Assembly: GCF_001514265.1 (NCBI RefSeq)
Contig: NZ_KQ948997.1
Coordinates: 124,001-188,000, forward strand
From: Streptomyces resistomycificus
GTDB lineage: Bacteria > Actinomycetota > Actinomycetes > Streptomycetales > Streptomycetaceae
Length of the DNA stretch: 64,000 bases
Direction of reading: 5' to 3'
This document shows positions 25,947 to 34,901 of the stretch, piece by piece. The notes beneath the pieces were generated by a model. That model was given only the letters and a program-made list of their open reading frames with translations, did no database searches and had not been told where the DNA came from. The position numbers were made by a program, and so were the translations under genes. The first letter of the stretch is position 1; each line of letters opens with the position of its first letter.

Positions 25947-26672
25947 ATGGTCGCGATCAGTCTGAGCAAGGTGCAGGAGGCCGCGCCCGCGCTGGTCAGC
26001 CTGTACAAGAGCGCCGGTGCGTCGCTGGAGCGGCACGGGCTGGACGGGCTGCGGGCCGCGGTCTACCTCGTGGTCGACTACTCGGGCTCGATGCGGCCGT
26101 ACTTCAAGGACGGCAGCGTGCAGGCCCTCGCGGACCGGGTGCTCGGGCTGTCGGCGCACCTCGACGACGACGGGCGGGTGCCGGTGGTGTTCTTCTCCAC
26201 CGACGTGGACGCCGTCACCGACATCGCGCTGGCCGACCACGAGGGGCGGATCGAGCGCATCGTGGCCGGGCTCGGGCACATGGGCAAGACCGGCTACCAC
26301 CTGGCGATGGACGCCGTCATCGACCACTACCTCGACAGCGGGGCCGCCGCACCCGCCCTCGTCGTCTTCCAGACCGACGGCGGACCGATCAACAAGCTCG
26401 CCGCGGAACGGTACCTGTGCAAGGCCGCGAAGCTCCCCCTCTTCTGGCAGTTCATCGGCTTCGGCGATCCGGACAGCCGCCAGTTCGACTTCCTGCGCAG
26501 GCTCGACGAGTTGGCGGTGCCGGGCAAGCGGGTCGTCGACAACGCCGGTTTCTTCCACGCGGGTGTGGACCCGCGGAAGGTCTCGGACGCGGAGTTGTAC
26601 GACCGTCTCGTCGGCGAGTTCCCGAAGTGGCTGGTGGACGCGCGGGCGCGGGGGATCGTACGGCCCTCCTGA
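25947..26672 (+). CDS. VWA-domain protein, TerF-like
   Basis: 241 residues, a single von Willebrand A domain. The metal site is DYSGS (Asp44-Ser48) in YLVVDYSGSMRPY, with the threonine in GKTGYH and the distal Asp in VFQTDGGP, so Mg binding should be intact. The arrangement resembles the TerF/TerD-associated VWA proteins of streptomycetes. No ter genes are near, so its partner is unknown. ATG 25947 has GGGAGGG 8 bases upstream and is preferred to the GTG at 25938. Confidence 0.85.
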   Translation: MVAISLSKVQEAAPALVSLYKSAGASLERHGLDGLRAAVYLVVDYSGSMRPYFKDGSVQALADRVLGLSAHLDDDGRVPVVFFSTDVDAVTDIALADHEGRIERIVAGLGHMGKTGYHLAMDAVIDHYLDSGAAAPALVVFQTDGGPINKLAAERYLCKAAKLPLFWQFIGFGDPDSRQFDFLRRLDELAVPGKRVVDNAGFFHAGVDPRKVSDAELYDRLVGEFPKWLVDARARGIVRPS

Positions 26673-26684
26673 GCGCCTGCCGGG

Positions 26685-27719
26685 TCACCAGCGGCGGTCA
26701 CCACCGACGACGAGGGCCCGGCACTGTGCCGGGCTGCCCCACGCGCCGCGCAGGGCGCGGGCCTTGGTGAGCCAGAGCGACAGGTCGTACTCCGCCGTGT
26801 AGCCGATCGCGCCGTGCAGCTGAAGGGCCGTCCGGGCGGTGGCGTACGCCGCCTCGCAGGCCGTGACCTTGGCGGCGGCGACGTCCTGCTCGGTCATCGT
26901 CAGGGCGGCGCCGAAGAGCAGCGGGCGTGCGAACTCCAACGCGATCTTCGCGTCTGCCAGTCGGTGCTTGACGGCCTGGAACGAGCCGACCGGGACACCG
27001 AACTGGGTGCGCTGCCTGACATGGGTGACGGTCCGGTCCAGGAGCGCGAGTCCGACACCGAGGGCCTGGGCGGCGGTGGCCAGGCGGGCCCAGGTGAGGG
27101 CCTGGGCGGAGGCGGCCGCCACGTGCGCGCCGGTGGCCAGGAGCTCCCCGCCGGGTGCCGGGGCGAAGAGCCGTCGGGCGGGGTCGAGGCAGGGGCGGGG
27201 CGGGGCCCCCGGGGCGGGGGCGAGGCGCAGTTCGGTGGGGGGAGCCGGCGCCGCCGGTCCGGGCACCTCGCTCGGGCGGGCCGGTGCGGTGGGCCCGGAC
27301 ACCGTCAGGCGTACGTCCGTCGTGTCCGCGTCCAGCGCGTACGGTCCCAGCGTCAGGGTCGCCGTCGCGTCGCCCGAAGCGAGCGCGGGCAGCAGGCGTT
27401 CGGCCGGACCCGGGTCGTCCAGCGCGGTGAGCAGGGCGGCCGCGGCGACGGTCTCCACCACCGGTCCCGGCACCGCGTGCCGTCCCAGCTCCACGAAAGC
27501 GACGGCGAGCTCGACGGGCCGGGGGTCCAGCCCCTTGTACGCCTCCGGTATCGCCAGCGCGAACACGCCCGCCTCTGCGACGCGCCGCCACAGCGCTCGG
27601 CCGCTCGCCGGGGCACCCCGGCTCCAGTCCCGAACCGCCGCGGGCGTGGCCGCGGCCGTCAGCATGGCGTCCAGGGAGGCGGCGAACGCCTGTTGCTCGG
27701 CGTCGAGGAGGAAACGCAT
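26685..27719 (-). CDS. Acyl-CoA dehydrogenase, small non-catalytic-type subunit (FadE32/33-like)
   Basis: 344 residues, shorter than a typical ACAD, with a Pro/Ala-rich linker around 150-190. The FAD-contact segment RQRTQFGVPVGSFQAVKH and the C-terminal HGAIGYTAEYDLSLWL are present. I see no candidate catalytic Glu at either usual site. Steroid ACADs of mycobacteria are alpha2beta2 heterotetramers in which one subunit lacks the base. This gene overlaps the next ACAD by one base (TGATG), which fits such a pair. Confidence 0.82.
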   Translation of the reverse strand: MRFLLDAEQQAFAASLDAMLTAAATPAAVRDWSRGAPASGRALWRRVAEAGVFALAIPEAYKGLDPRPVELAVAFVELGRHAVPGPVVETVAAAALLTALDDPGPAERLLPALASGDATATLTLGPYALDADTTDVRLTVSGPTAPARPSEVPGPAAPAPPTELRLAPAPGAPPRPCLDPARRLFAPAPGGELLATGAHVAAASAQALTWARLATAAQALGVGLALLDRTVTHVRQRTQFGVPVGSFQAVKHRLADAKIALEFARPLLFGAALTMTEQDVAAAKVTACEAAYATARTALQLHGAIGYTAEYDLSLWLTKARALRGAWGSPAQCRALVVGGDRRW

Positions 27720-28858
27720 CAGCGGCGTCCCTTCGGCAGGCCCAGCAGGCGCTCGGCGATGATGTCGCGCTGGATCTCGTTGGTGCCGGCGTAGATGGGG
27801 CCGGCGAGGGCGAAGACATAGCCCTCGGACCAGCCGGTGTCCGCCCATTCGCCGTCCGCGCCGAGGAGATCGAGTGCCGTCTCGTGCAGCGCGATGTCGT
27901 ACTCGGACCAGAAGACCTTGTTGAGGCTGGACTCGGGGCCGGTCGACGCGCCGTCGAGGAAGCGGGCGGCGGCGGCGTAGGTGAAGAGCTGGTAGGCGCG
28001 GGCGCCGATGAGGGCGTCGGCCACGCGGTCGGCCGAGTCCTGCGGGCGGCCCCGCGCCTGCCAGAGGCCGGCCAGACGTGCGGCGCTCGCGAGGAAGCGG
28101 CCGGGGGAGCGGAGCGTCAGCCCGCGTTCGTTGCCCGCTGTCGACATGGCGACACGCCAGCCCTGGCCCGGCTCGCCGATCACGTCGTCGTCGGGCACGA
28201 ACACCTCGTCCAGGAAGAGCTCCGCGAAGGCCGGCTTGCCGTCGAGACGTCCGATGGGGCGGACGGTGACGCCCTGCGCACGCAGGTCGAACATCAGGTA
28301 GGTGAGCCCCTGGTGCGGTCCGGGCGTGTCCGGGTCGCTGCGGAACAGGCCGAAGGCGCGGTCCGCGAAGGCCGCCCGCGACGACCACGTCTTCTGGCCG
28401 CTCAGCAGCCAGCCGCCGGCCGTGCGCACCGCCCTGGACCTCAGGGAGGCCAGGTCCGACCCCGCCTCGGGCTCCGACCAGGCCTGCGCCCAGATCACCT
28501 CCCCGGTCGCCATCGGGGGCAGCACGCGCGCGCGTTGCTCCCCGGTGCCGTGCTCGAAGAGGGTCGGCGCCAGCAGGCTGACGCCGTTCTGGCCGACCCG
28601 GCCGGGCGCGCCCGCCGCGTGGTACTCCTCCTCGAAGAGCAGCCAGCGGATCAGGCCGCAGTCCCGGCCGCCGTACTCCGTGGGCCAGTTGACGACCGAC
28701 CAGCGATCGGCCGCGAGTTCGGCCTCCCACGCGCGGTGCGCCGCGAAACCCTCCTCGGTCTCCAGGGAGGGCAGGGGGACGGGCGGAGTATGGGCGTCCA
28801 GCCAGGCGCGGGCCTCGGCGCGGAACGCCTCGTCGGCGGGGGAGTGGGTGAGGTCCAC
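27719..28858 (-). CDS. Acyl-CoA dehydrogenase, catalytic-type subunit (FadE30/31-like)
   Basis: 379 residues. The flavin/substrate motifs are WSEPEAGSDLASL and GQKTWSSRA. The position equivalent to Glu376 of medium-chain enzymes is Ala357 (IYAGTNEIQ). Glu244 in AGNERGLTL stands where isovaleryl-CoA dehydrogenase has its base, so that residue probably acts. It belongs to the HIP cluster and is transcribed divergently from the IpdF-type SDR. A KstR2-like operator lies 30 bases upstream of ATG 28858. Confidence 0.87.
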   Translation of the reverse strand: MDLTHSPADEAFRAEARAWLDAHTPPVPLPSLETEEGFAAHRAWEAELAADRWSVVNWPTEYGGRDCGLIRWLLFEEEYHAAGAPGRVGQNGVSLLAPTLFEHGTGEQRARVLPPMATGEVIWAQAWSEPEAGSDLASLRSRAVRTAGGWLLSGQKTWSSRAAFADRAFGLFRSDPDTPGPHQGLTYLMFDLRAQGVTVRPIGRLDGKPAFAELFLDEVFVPDDDVIGEPGQGWRVAMSTAGNERGLTLRSPGRFLASAARLAGLWQARGRPQDSADRVADALIGARAYQLFTYAAAARFLDGASTGPESSLNKVFWSEYDIALHETALDLLGADGEWADTGWSEGYVFALAGPIYAGTNEIQRDIIAERLLGLPKGRR

Positions 28859-28887
28859 GGAGCCGCTCTCCTTCCCTGACCTTCCCT

Positions 28888-28901
28888 AACAAGTGTTTGG
28901 T
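28888..28901. promoter_or_regulatory. KstR2-like operator 1
   Basis: AACAAGTGTTTGGT matches the mycobacterial KstR2 consensus AnCAAGnnCTTGnT at 11 of 12 defined positions. It lies in the divergent region between the acyl-CoA dehydrogenase pair and ipdF, just upstream of the ipdF -10 box, where a repressor would block RNA polymerase. Confidence 0.75.
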
Positions 28902-28905
28902 AGGT

Positions 28906-28911
28906 TAGCGT
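28906..28911 (+). promoter_or_regulatory. Predicted -10 box of ipdF (leaderless)
   Basis: TAGCGT ends 6 bases before ATG 28918, with no ribosome site. The KstR2-like operator ends 4 bases upstream of it. Confidence 0.5.
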
Positions 28912-28917
28912 GCTGCC

Positions 28918-29706
28918 ATGACAGACGTCGAGGCTCCGGCCTACGTCCCCGGGCACGGACTGCTCGGCGGGCGCACGGCCGTCATCACCGCGGCGGCCGG
29001 CGCGGGCATCGGCGGGGCGACCGCGCGCCGCTTCCTGGAGGAGGGAGCGCGCGTGCTGATCAGCGACGCGCACGCGCGCCGGCTCAAGGAGCACGAGGCC
29101 GAGCTGGGCCGGGACTTCCCGGGCGCGGTGACGGCCGTCCCCTGCGACGTCACCGACGAGGCACAGGTGCGTGCGCTGTTCGACGCGGCCGTACGGGAAC
29201 ACGGCCGGCTGGACGTCGTCGTCAACAACGCCGGTCTCGGCGGCACGTCGACGCTCGCCGACATGAGCGACGAGCAGTGGTCGAAGGTGCTGGACGTGAC
29301 GCTGAACGGCACGTTCCGATGCGTCCGGGCGGCGTTGCGGCGCTTCCGGGACGGCGGCGCCGGCGGTGTGATCGTCAACAACGCCTCCGTCGTCGGCTGG
29401 CGCGCCCAGCCCGGGCAGGCGCACTACGCGGCCGCGAAGGCGGGCGTCATGGCGCTGACCCGGTGCGCGGCGATGGAGGCCGCCGAGTACGGGGTGCGGA
29501 TCAACGCCGTGTCGCCGAGCCTCGCCATGCACCCGCACCTCGTGAAGGTGACGACCCCAGCGCTGCTGGCGGAACTGACCACGCGCGAGGCCTTCGGACG
29601 GTACGCCCAGCCGTGGGAGGTGGCCAACGTGATCGTCTTCCTGGCGTCGGACTACTCCTCGTACATGACGGGAGAAGTGGTGTCCGTCAGCGGCCAGCAC
29701 GCCTAG
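28918..29706 (+). CDS. ipdF: SDR dehydrogenase, IpdF-like (HIP pathway)
   Basis: 262 residues, classical short-chain dehydrogenase. The cofactor loop is TAAAGAGIG and NNAG lies at 103-106. The catalytic triad is Ser157, Tyr170 and Lys174 (NNASVVGW, HYAAAKAG). In mycobacteria IpdF oxidises the 5-hydroxyl of 5-OH-HIP-CoA. The gene is first of a short operon with kstR2 and fadA6 (gap of 15 bases to kstR2). The assignment rests on motif plus cluster context. Confidence 0.8.
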   Translation: MTDVEAPAYVPGHGLLGGRTAVITAAAGAGIGGATARRFLEEGARVLISDAHARRLKEHEAELGRDFPGAVTAVPCDVTDEAQVRALFDAAVREHGRLDVVVNNAGLGGTSTLADMSDEQWSKVLDVTLNGTFRCVRAALRRFRDGGAGGVIVNNASVVGWRAQPGQAHYAAAKAGVMALTRCAAMEAAEYGVRINAVSPSLAMHPHLVKVTTPALLAELTTREAFGRYAQPWEVANVIVFLASDYSSYMTGEVVSVSGQHA

Positions 29707-29709
29707 GAC

Positions 29710-29715
29710 CACAAT
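29710..29715 (+). promoter_or_regulatory. Predicted -10 box of kstR2 (leaderless)
   Basis: CACAAT ends 6 bases before GTG 29722. It lies inside the ipdF-kstR2 gap and would give the regulator a promoter of its own. Confidence 0.35.
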
Positions 29716-29721
29716 GGATCC

Positions 29722-30333
29722 GTGTCTACGAAGAAGAAGCCCCAGGTGACCGCCGCTCCGGCGCGCCGCCGCGAACTCCTCGAAACCGCCGCCGAGGTCT
29801 TCGCCGACCAGGGCTACAACGCCACCACCGTGCGCAAGATCGCGGACCACGCGGGCATGCTCGCGGGCAGCCTCTACTACCACTTCGACTCCAAGGAGTC
29901 GATGCTCGAGGAGATCCTGCGGACCTTCCTCGACGAGCTCTGGGACGGCTACGACAGCGTCCTCGACGGCGGGCTCGGGCCACGCGAGACCCTCGAAGCG
30001 CTGGTCACCGAGTCGTTCCGGGAGATCGACCGGCACCGTGCCGCCGTCGCGATCTACCAGAAGGAGAGCAAGCAGCTGGTCGCGCAGGAGCGATTCGCGT
30101 TCCTCGCCGAGTCGCAGCGCAAGTTCGAGAAGGCGTGGCTGTCCACGCTGGAGCGCGGGGTCGCCGCCGCGGTGTTCCGGGCCGACCTCGACGTCCGGCT
30201 CACCTACCGGTTCGTGCGCGACACGGTGTGGGTCGCCGCGTCCTGGTACCGGCCCGGCGGACAGCACAGCCCGGAGGAGATCGCCCGGCAGTACCTGTCG
30301 ATGGTGCTGGACGGGATCGCCGTACGCGAATAG
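29722..30333 (+). CDS. kstR2: TetR-family repressor, KstR2-like
   Basis: 203 residues. The N-terminal HTH reads ETAAEVFADQGYNATTVRKIADHAGMLAGSLYYHFDSKE, with the GMLAGSLYYHF recognition segment that I associate with KstR2. The C-terminal ligand domain has the WYRPGGQHSPEEIARQYL end typical of it. KstR2 represses HIP catabolism genes and is released by HIP-CoA. Two palindromes close to its consensus are found at 28888 and 34902. It is co-directional with ipdF and fadA6. Confidence 0.85.
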   Translation: MSTKKKPQVTAAPARRRELLETAAEVFADQGYNATTVRKIADHAGMLAGSLYYHFDSKESMLEEILRTFLDELWDGYDSVLDGGLGPRETLEALVTESFREIDRHRAAVAIYQKESKQLVAQERFAFLAESQRKFEKAWLSTLERGVAAAVFRADLDVRLTYRFVRDTVWVAASWYRPGGQHSPEEIARQYLSMVLDGIAVRE

Positions 30334-30367
30334 CCCTTTCAAGTACCCCTTACGTGAGGGAGTTGCC

Positions 30368-31525
30368 ATGGCCGAGGCCTACATCGTCGAAGCGGTCCGT
30401 ACGCCCGTCGGGCGGCGCGGGGGAGGGCTGAGCGGGGTCCACCCGGCCGACCTGGGCGCCCACGTGCTCAGGGAACTGGTCGTGCGGGCCGGGGTGGATC
30501 CGGCCGCCGTCGAGGACGTCGTCTTCGGCTGCCTCGACGCCGTGGGACCGCAGGCCGGGGACATCGCGCGGACCTGCTGGCTGGCGGCCGGGCTGCCGGA
30601 GGAGGTGCCCGGCGTGACGGTGGACCGGCAGTGCGGCTCCTCCCAGCAGGCCGTGCACTTCGCGGCGCAGGGCGTGCTGTCCGGGACGCAGGACCTGGTC
30701 GTGGCCGGGGGTGTGCAGAACATGTCGCAGATCCCGATCGCCTTCGCGACCCGGCAGGCGGCCGAGCCCCTGGGGTTCCACGAGGGCCCGTTCGCGGGCA
30801 GCGAGGGCTGGCGGGCGCGGTACGGAGACCGGGCGGTGAACCAGTTCGCCGGCGCCGAGATGATCGCCGCCAAGTGGGGCATCGGCAGGCAGGACCAGGA
30901 GGAGTTCGCGCTCCGCTCCCACCGGCGGGCGCTGCGGGCCATCGACGAGGGGCGCTTCGAGCGGGAGATCGTGGCCCACGGTCAGGTCGCCGTCGACGAG
31001 GGTCCGCGCCGGGACACCTCCCTGGAGAAGATGGCCGCTCTGAAACCGGTCATCGGCGGCGGCACCGTCACCGCGGCCTGCTCCTCGCAGGTCTCCGACG
31101 GGGCGGCCGCCATGCTGCTGGCCTCGGAGCGGGCGGTGCGGGAGCACGGATTGCGGCCCCGCGCGCGCGTGCACCATCTCTCCGTGCGCGGCGAGGACCC
31201 CATCCGGATGCTGACCGCCCCGATCCCGGCCACCGCCCACGCCCTGAAGAAGACGGGCCTGTCCCTCGACGACATCGACCTCGTCGAGATCAACGAGGCC
31301 TTCGCCCCGGTCGTCCTGGCGTGGCTGAAGGAGACCGGCGCGGACCCGGAGAAGGTGAACGTCAACGGGGGCGCGATCGCCCTGGGCCACCCCCTGGGCG
31401 CCACCGGCGTGAAGCTCATGACGACCCTGCTGCACGAACTGGAGCGCACCGGCGGCCGGTTCGGGCTCCAGACGATGTGCGAGGGCGGCGGCCAGGCGAA
31501 CGTGACGATCATCGAGCGGGTCTGA
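30368..31525 (+). CDS. fadA6: Thiolase, FadA6-like
   Basis: 385 residues. The acyl-accepting Cys89 lies in VDRQCGSSQQAVHFAA, the catalytic His in GGAIALGHPLGATG and the second Cys in MCEGGGQAN. NEAFAPV is also present, so this is a complete thiolase. In the HIP pathway FadA6 releases acetyl-CoA in late steps. A GAGGGAG ribosome site precedes ATG 30368. Its 3' end overlaps the convergent ipdC by 17 bases. Confidence 0.88.
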   Translation: MAEAYIVEAVRTPVGRRGGGLSGVHPADLGAHVLRELVVRAGVDPAAVEDVVFGCLDAVGPQAGDIARTCWLAAGLPEEVPGVTVDRQCGSSQQAVHFAAQGVLSGTQDLVVAGGVQNMSQIPIAFATRQAAEPLGFHEGPFAGSEGWRARYGDRAVNQFAGAEMIAAKWGIGRQDQEEFALRSHRRALRAIDEGRFEREIVAHGQVAVDEGPRRDTSLEKMAALKPVIGGGTVTAACSSQVSDGAAAMLLASERAVREHGLRPRARVHHLSVRGEDPIRMLTAPIPATAHALKKTGLSLDDIDLVEINEAFAPVVLAWLKETGADPEKVNVNGGAIALGHPLGATGVKLMTTLLHELERTGGRFGLQTMCEGGGQANVTIIERV

Positions 31526-32567
31526 GCGCTCCGAGCGTCTTCAGGGTCCCTTCCGCCTCGGCCACGATCCGCTCCACCAGCTCCGCGCACGACGGCAGGT
31601 CGCCGATCACCCCGGCGACCTGCCCGGAGGCCATCACCCCGAGGTCCGTACGCCCGTCCACCATCGCCGACCTCAGCAGCATCGGCGTGTTCGCGGCGAG
31701 CAGGACCTGGCTCCAGGTCAGGTCCCTGCCGTGCCTCATGGCGAGCCCGTCGCGGACCAGCTGCCGCCAGGTCAGCCCGGACAGCCCGCGGAAGCCGGCC
31801 GCTGCCCGTACCGCCCGGAACAGGGCACCGGCGCGGCCCGCGCGCTCCAGGGCGGCGACCAGTTCCGTACGGAGCATGCGGTGCGGCAGGCCGTCGACCG
31901 CCCGGGTCACCGTCACGTCCCGCACCGTCGCCGCCAGGTACCGCGCCTTCACCGCGTCCGGCACCGTCGAGTCCGAGGTGAGCAGGAACCGCGTGCCCAT
32001 GGCCACCCCGGCCGCCCCGTAGGCGAGCGCGGCGACCAGACCCCGTCCGTCGTGGAAACCGCCCGCGGCCACCACCGGTATCGACACCGCGTCCACCACC
32101 TGCGGCAGCAGGACGGTCGTCGCCACCTCGCCGGTGTGCCCGCCGCCCTCACCGCCCTGCACGATCACCGCGTCCGCGCCCCATGCCGCGACCTTCTCGG
32201 CATGACGCCGGGCACCCACGGAGGGGATGACCACGATGCCGGCCTCCTTGAGCTCGGCGATCAGCGCCGGGGAGGGCGCGAGGGCGAAGGAGGCGACCCG
32301 CACGCCCTCCTCGATCATGATCCGCACCCGGTCGCCGGCGTCCGAGGCGTCCGCCCGCAGATTGACGCCGAAGGGAGCGTCCGTACGGGACCCGACCTCG
32401 CGGATCGCCTCCCGCAGCCGGTCCGGGGTCATGGTGGCGGAGGCCAGGATGCCCAGCGCGCCCGCGTTCGCCGTCGCCGAGACCAGCCGCGGGCCCGCCA
32501 CCCAGCCCATTCCGGTCTGCACGATCGGGTGCCGGACGCCGGTGAGCCGGGTGAACGCGGTCTCCAT
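31509..32567 (-). CDS. ipdC: IpdC-like flavin enzyme (nitronate monooxygenase family)
   Basis: 352 residues, FMN-dependent TIM barrel of the nitronate monooxygenase/2-nitropropane dioxygenase family. Typical marks are PIVQTGMGWVAGPRLV, VIVQGGEGGGHTG, PVVAAGGFHDGRG and AAGVAMGTRFL. In mycobacteria IpdC acts on an unsaturated HIP-CoA intermediate during ring opening. It is the last gene of the echA20-ipdA-ipdB-ipdC operon, and its ATG shares one base with the ipdB stop. Confidence 0.85.
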   Translation of the reverse strand: METAFTRLTGVRHPIVQTGMGWVAGPRLVSATANAGALGILASATMTPDRLREAIREVGSRTDAPFGVNLRADASDAGDRVRIMIEEGVRVASFALAPSPALIAELKEAGIVVIPSVGARRHAEKVAAWGADAVIVQGGEGGGHTGEVATTVLLPQVVDAVSIPVVAAGGFHDGRGLVAALAYGAAGVAMGTRFLLTSDSTVPDAVKARYLAATVRDVTVTRAVDGLPHRMLRTELVAALERAGRAGALFRAVRAAAGFRGLSGLTWRQLVRDGLAMRHGRDLTWSQVLLAANTPMLLRSAMVDGRTDLGVMASGQVAGVIGDLPSCAELVERIVAEAEGTLKTLGALRPAR

Positions 32568-33283
32568 CAGGCCCCGACCTCCCGCAGGCGGGCGCCGACC
32601 GGGTCGAGCACCTCGCGGATCAACTCCAGCTCCTGAGGCGTCGGTTCACGGGTGTACGGCACCTCGTCCGGGACGGCCAGCTCGAAGCCGGTCGCCTCGC
32701 GGACCTGCTCCACGGTGACGCCCGGGTGCAGCGAGGCCAGGCGCATCGCGTGGTCGGGGGTGGCGAAGTCGAGGACGCCCAGGTCGGTGACGACTCTGGG
32801 GACGCGGTGGTGGCGGGCGCCCGCCGCCCGGTCGTAGCCGACCCCGCACACCATGTCGACCTTCTCGACGAAGACCCGCCGGGAGTGCCGAGGGACCCAG
32901 TAACTCGTCGGGTTGTTCAGTGTGTTGACCGGCGCGCCGCGCACGCCGAGCAACTGTCTCCTGGGCTTCGACCAGTCGCCGATGCACGAGATGTTCTGGT
33001 TGCCGTACCGGTCGATCTGGCTGGCACCCATCATCACGTGCCGCCGCCCGCCGGTGACCAGGGCGAGGTGCTGCCGGTACGGCAGCCAGCCCTCGACGGT
33101 GCCGTCCGGGCCGACGAGCATCGCCTCGCCGTCGGTCAGCAGCAGGTCGGGCGCGAAGGTGTGCCGGGCCAGACGGGCCCCGATCGACGGGATCAGCCCC
33201 ATGGGACTGGCCAGGATCTCACCGGCGCCCCGCCAGGCCTCGGCGCAGGCGATCACGCAGTACTCGGCGCGGGTGACGGTCAT
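32567..33283 (-). CDS. ipdB: CoA-transferase-family subunit IpdB
   Basis: 238 residues, beta-type half of a class I CoA-transferase fold. It includes MGASQIDRYGNQNISCIGDW and GLIPSIGARLA. With IpdA it forms IpdAB, reported as a hydrolase that opens the last steroid ring of COCHEA-CoA rather than a CoA-transferase. ATG 33283 overlaps the ipdA stop (ATGA). Confidence 0.87.
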   Translation of the reverse strand: MTVTRAEYCVIACAEAWRGAGEILASPMGLIPSIGARLARHTFAPDLLLTDGEAMLVGPDGTVEGWLPYRQHLALVTGGRRHVMMGASQIDRYGNQNISCIGDWSKPRRQLLGVRGAPVNTLNNPTSYWVPRHSRRVFVEKVDMVCGVGYDRAAGARHHRVPRVVTDLGVLDFATPDHAMRLASLHPGVTVEQVREATGFELAVPDEVPYTREPTPQELELIREVLDPVGARLREVGA

Positions 33284-34128
33284 GACCGCTCCTCGGACCA
33301 GGCCCGTACGGCCGACTGGTACCTCTGCTCGTCCCCGTCGAGGAACCGCCCGGCGAAGTCCGCCCAGGGCGTGGTCGCGTACTGCCGCTGGAAGTCCTCG
33401 TCCCGGCCGTAGTCCGGGGCGCAGGAGGTGAAGTGCGCGCCGCCCGGGGCCTCGACGACCCCCGTGACCGTGTGACGTTTGATCAGCAGGGTCTGCGGCG
33501 GAGCCTCCTTGGTCAGCTCGGCCGTGTCCACGATCCGCTCGCAGGAGAGGTACGCGGTGTCCGCCGCCTCGCAGAACAGGTCGTCGAAGTACGGGTCGGG
33601 GCCGAGACACTGACCGTTGCCCTGCCGGTCCGCGCGCCCCAGGTGGACCAGCGCGGCATCCATCCGCAGGGCCGGCACGGCCACGAACGTCTCCCCGTCG
33701 TCGTAGGGCGAGGTCACCGTCCGCAGGCCGGGGTTGACCCGCATGACGTCCGAACCGATCCCGGCCCGCACCGGCAGGAACGGCAGCCGGTTGGCGGCCG
33801 CGTGCAGCCCCCACATGAACATCGCCTCGTCGATCTCCGTCAGCTCGAAGGCGCCGCTCTCCCGGGCCGCCCGGTAGTGCGGTTCGAGCGGGATCGAGTC
33901 GAGGGTGACGAAGGCGGTGACCAGTCTGCGGACGCGACCGGCCGCGGCGAGCATTCCGACGTCCGGGCCGCCGTACGAGACGAGCGTGAGGTCCCTGATC
34001 TCCGACCGGAGCAGGGCTCTGACCAGCGCCATCGGCTTGCGGCGGGAACCCCAGCCGCCGATGCCGAGGGTCATGCCGCTCTCCAGCCGCGAGACGACCT
34101 CCTCGGCGGTCATCGTCTTGTCGCTCAC
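33280..34128 (-). CDS. ipdA: CoA-transferase-family subunit IpdA
   Basis: 282 residues, alpha-type subunit. It contains LGIGGWGSRRKPMALVRAL, LVSYGGPDVGML and VHLGRADRQGNGQCLGPDPYFDDLF. GTG 34128 overlaps the echA20 stop (GTGA); an ATG at 34113 is a weaker alternative. It pairs with IpdB for the ring-opening hydrolysis in HIP catabolism. Confidence 0.87.
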   Translation of the reverse strand: MSDKTMTAEEVVSRLESGMTLGIGGWGSRRKPMALVRALLRSEIRDLTLVSYGGPDVGMLAAAGRVRRLVTAFVTLDSIPLEPHYRAARESGAFELTEIDEAMFMWGLHAAANRLPFLPVRAGIGSDVMRVNPGLRTVTSPYDDGETFVAVPALRMDAALVHLGRADRQGNGQCLGPDPYFDDLFCEAADTAYLSCERIVDTAELTKEAPPQTLLIKRHTVTGVVEAPGGAHFTSCAPDYGRDEDFQRQYATTPWADFAGRFLDGDEQRYQSAVRAWSEERS

Positions 34129-34880
34129 CCACGCCCCTCCTCGCCCTTGTTCCCGAAGGTGCCGCGGACACGGTCCGCCACCCCGCTGACGCTCGCCTCG
34201 AAGGTGAAGCCCTGCTCGAAGCGGTAGCTGCGGCGCACGTCGACCGGGTCGATGCCGTTGATGGCCGCCTTGGCCAGCCGGATCAGCTCGCCGTCCTTGG
34301 CGGCGATCTCGCCGGCCAACCGCAGGGCGGCCGTGTGCAGTTCGGCGCGCGGCACCACCTGCCACACCGACCCGTGCGCGTGCAGCTCGGCGGCGGTGGC
34401 CCGGCGCGAGGTGTAGTACAGCGCGCGCATCAGGTGCTGCGGGACCAGCCGCGCCAGATGTGTCGCGGCGCCCAGCGCACCCCGGTCCAGCTCGGGCAGC
34501 CCGAAGGTGGCGTCCTCGCTCGCCACGATCACGTCCGCGTTGCCCACCAGGCCGACGCCGCCGCCCAGACAGAAGCCCTGCACCGCCGCGACCACCGGCA
34601 CCTCGCACTCGTACACCGCGGCGAAGGCCTCGAAGCAGCCCCGGTTGGCGCCGACCAGCGCCTGCCGCCCGTGCGCCTGTATCTCCTTGACGTCCACGCC
34701 CGCGTTGAACCCCCGCCCCCGGGCGATGAGCACCACGCACCGGACCCCGGTGTCCCGGCCGGCGGCGCGCACGGCGTCGGCGAGCGCGAACCAGCCGTCC
34801 ACCGGCAGGGCGTTCACCGGCGGGAAGTCGACCGTGACGACGGAAATCCCCTTTTCCGGAGAGGAGGTGGAGACACCCAT
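34125..34880 (-). CDS. echA20: Enoyl-CoA hydratase/isomerase family protein EchA20
   Basis: 251 residues, crotonase fold. The oxyanion-hole segments are RGRGFNAGVDVKEIQ and QGFCLGGGVGLVGNADVIVASE, and FGLPELDRGALGAATHLARL follows. In mycobacteria EchA20 opens ring D of the HIP-derived CoA ester by a retro-aldol-like step. It is the first gene of a four-gene operon with overlapping starts. A KstR2-like palindrome lies 22 bases upstream of ATG 34880. Confidence 0.87.
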   Translation of the reverse strand: MGVSTSSPEKGISVVTVDFPPVNALPVDGWFALADAVRAAGRDTGVRCVVLIARGRGFNAGVDVKEIQAHGRQALVGANRGCFEAFAAVYECEVPVVAAVQGFCLGGGVGLVGNADVIVASEDATFGLPELDRGALGAATHLARLVPQHLMRALYYTSRRATAAELHAHGSVWQVVPRAELHTAALRLAGEIAAKDGELIRLAKAAINGIDPVDVRRSYRFEQGFTFEASVSGVADRVRGTFGNKGEEGRG

Positions 34881-34901
34881 GGGCGCATCAGCTACCTTTC
34901 C

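Noticed and set aside
30334..30367. Third KstR2 operator before fadA6
   Set aside because: TTCAAGTACCCCTTACG has CAAG and CTTA but wrong spacing and symmetry; fadA6 is probably read from the ipdF-kstR2 promoters.
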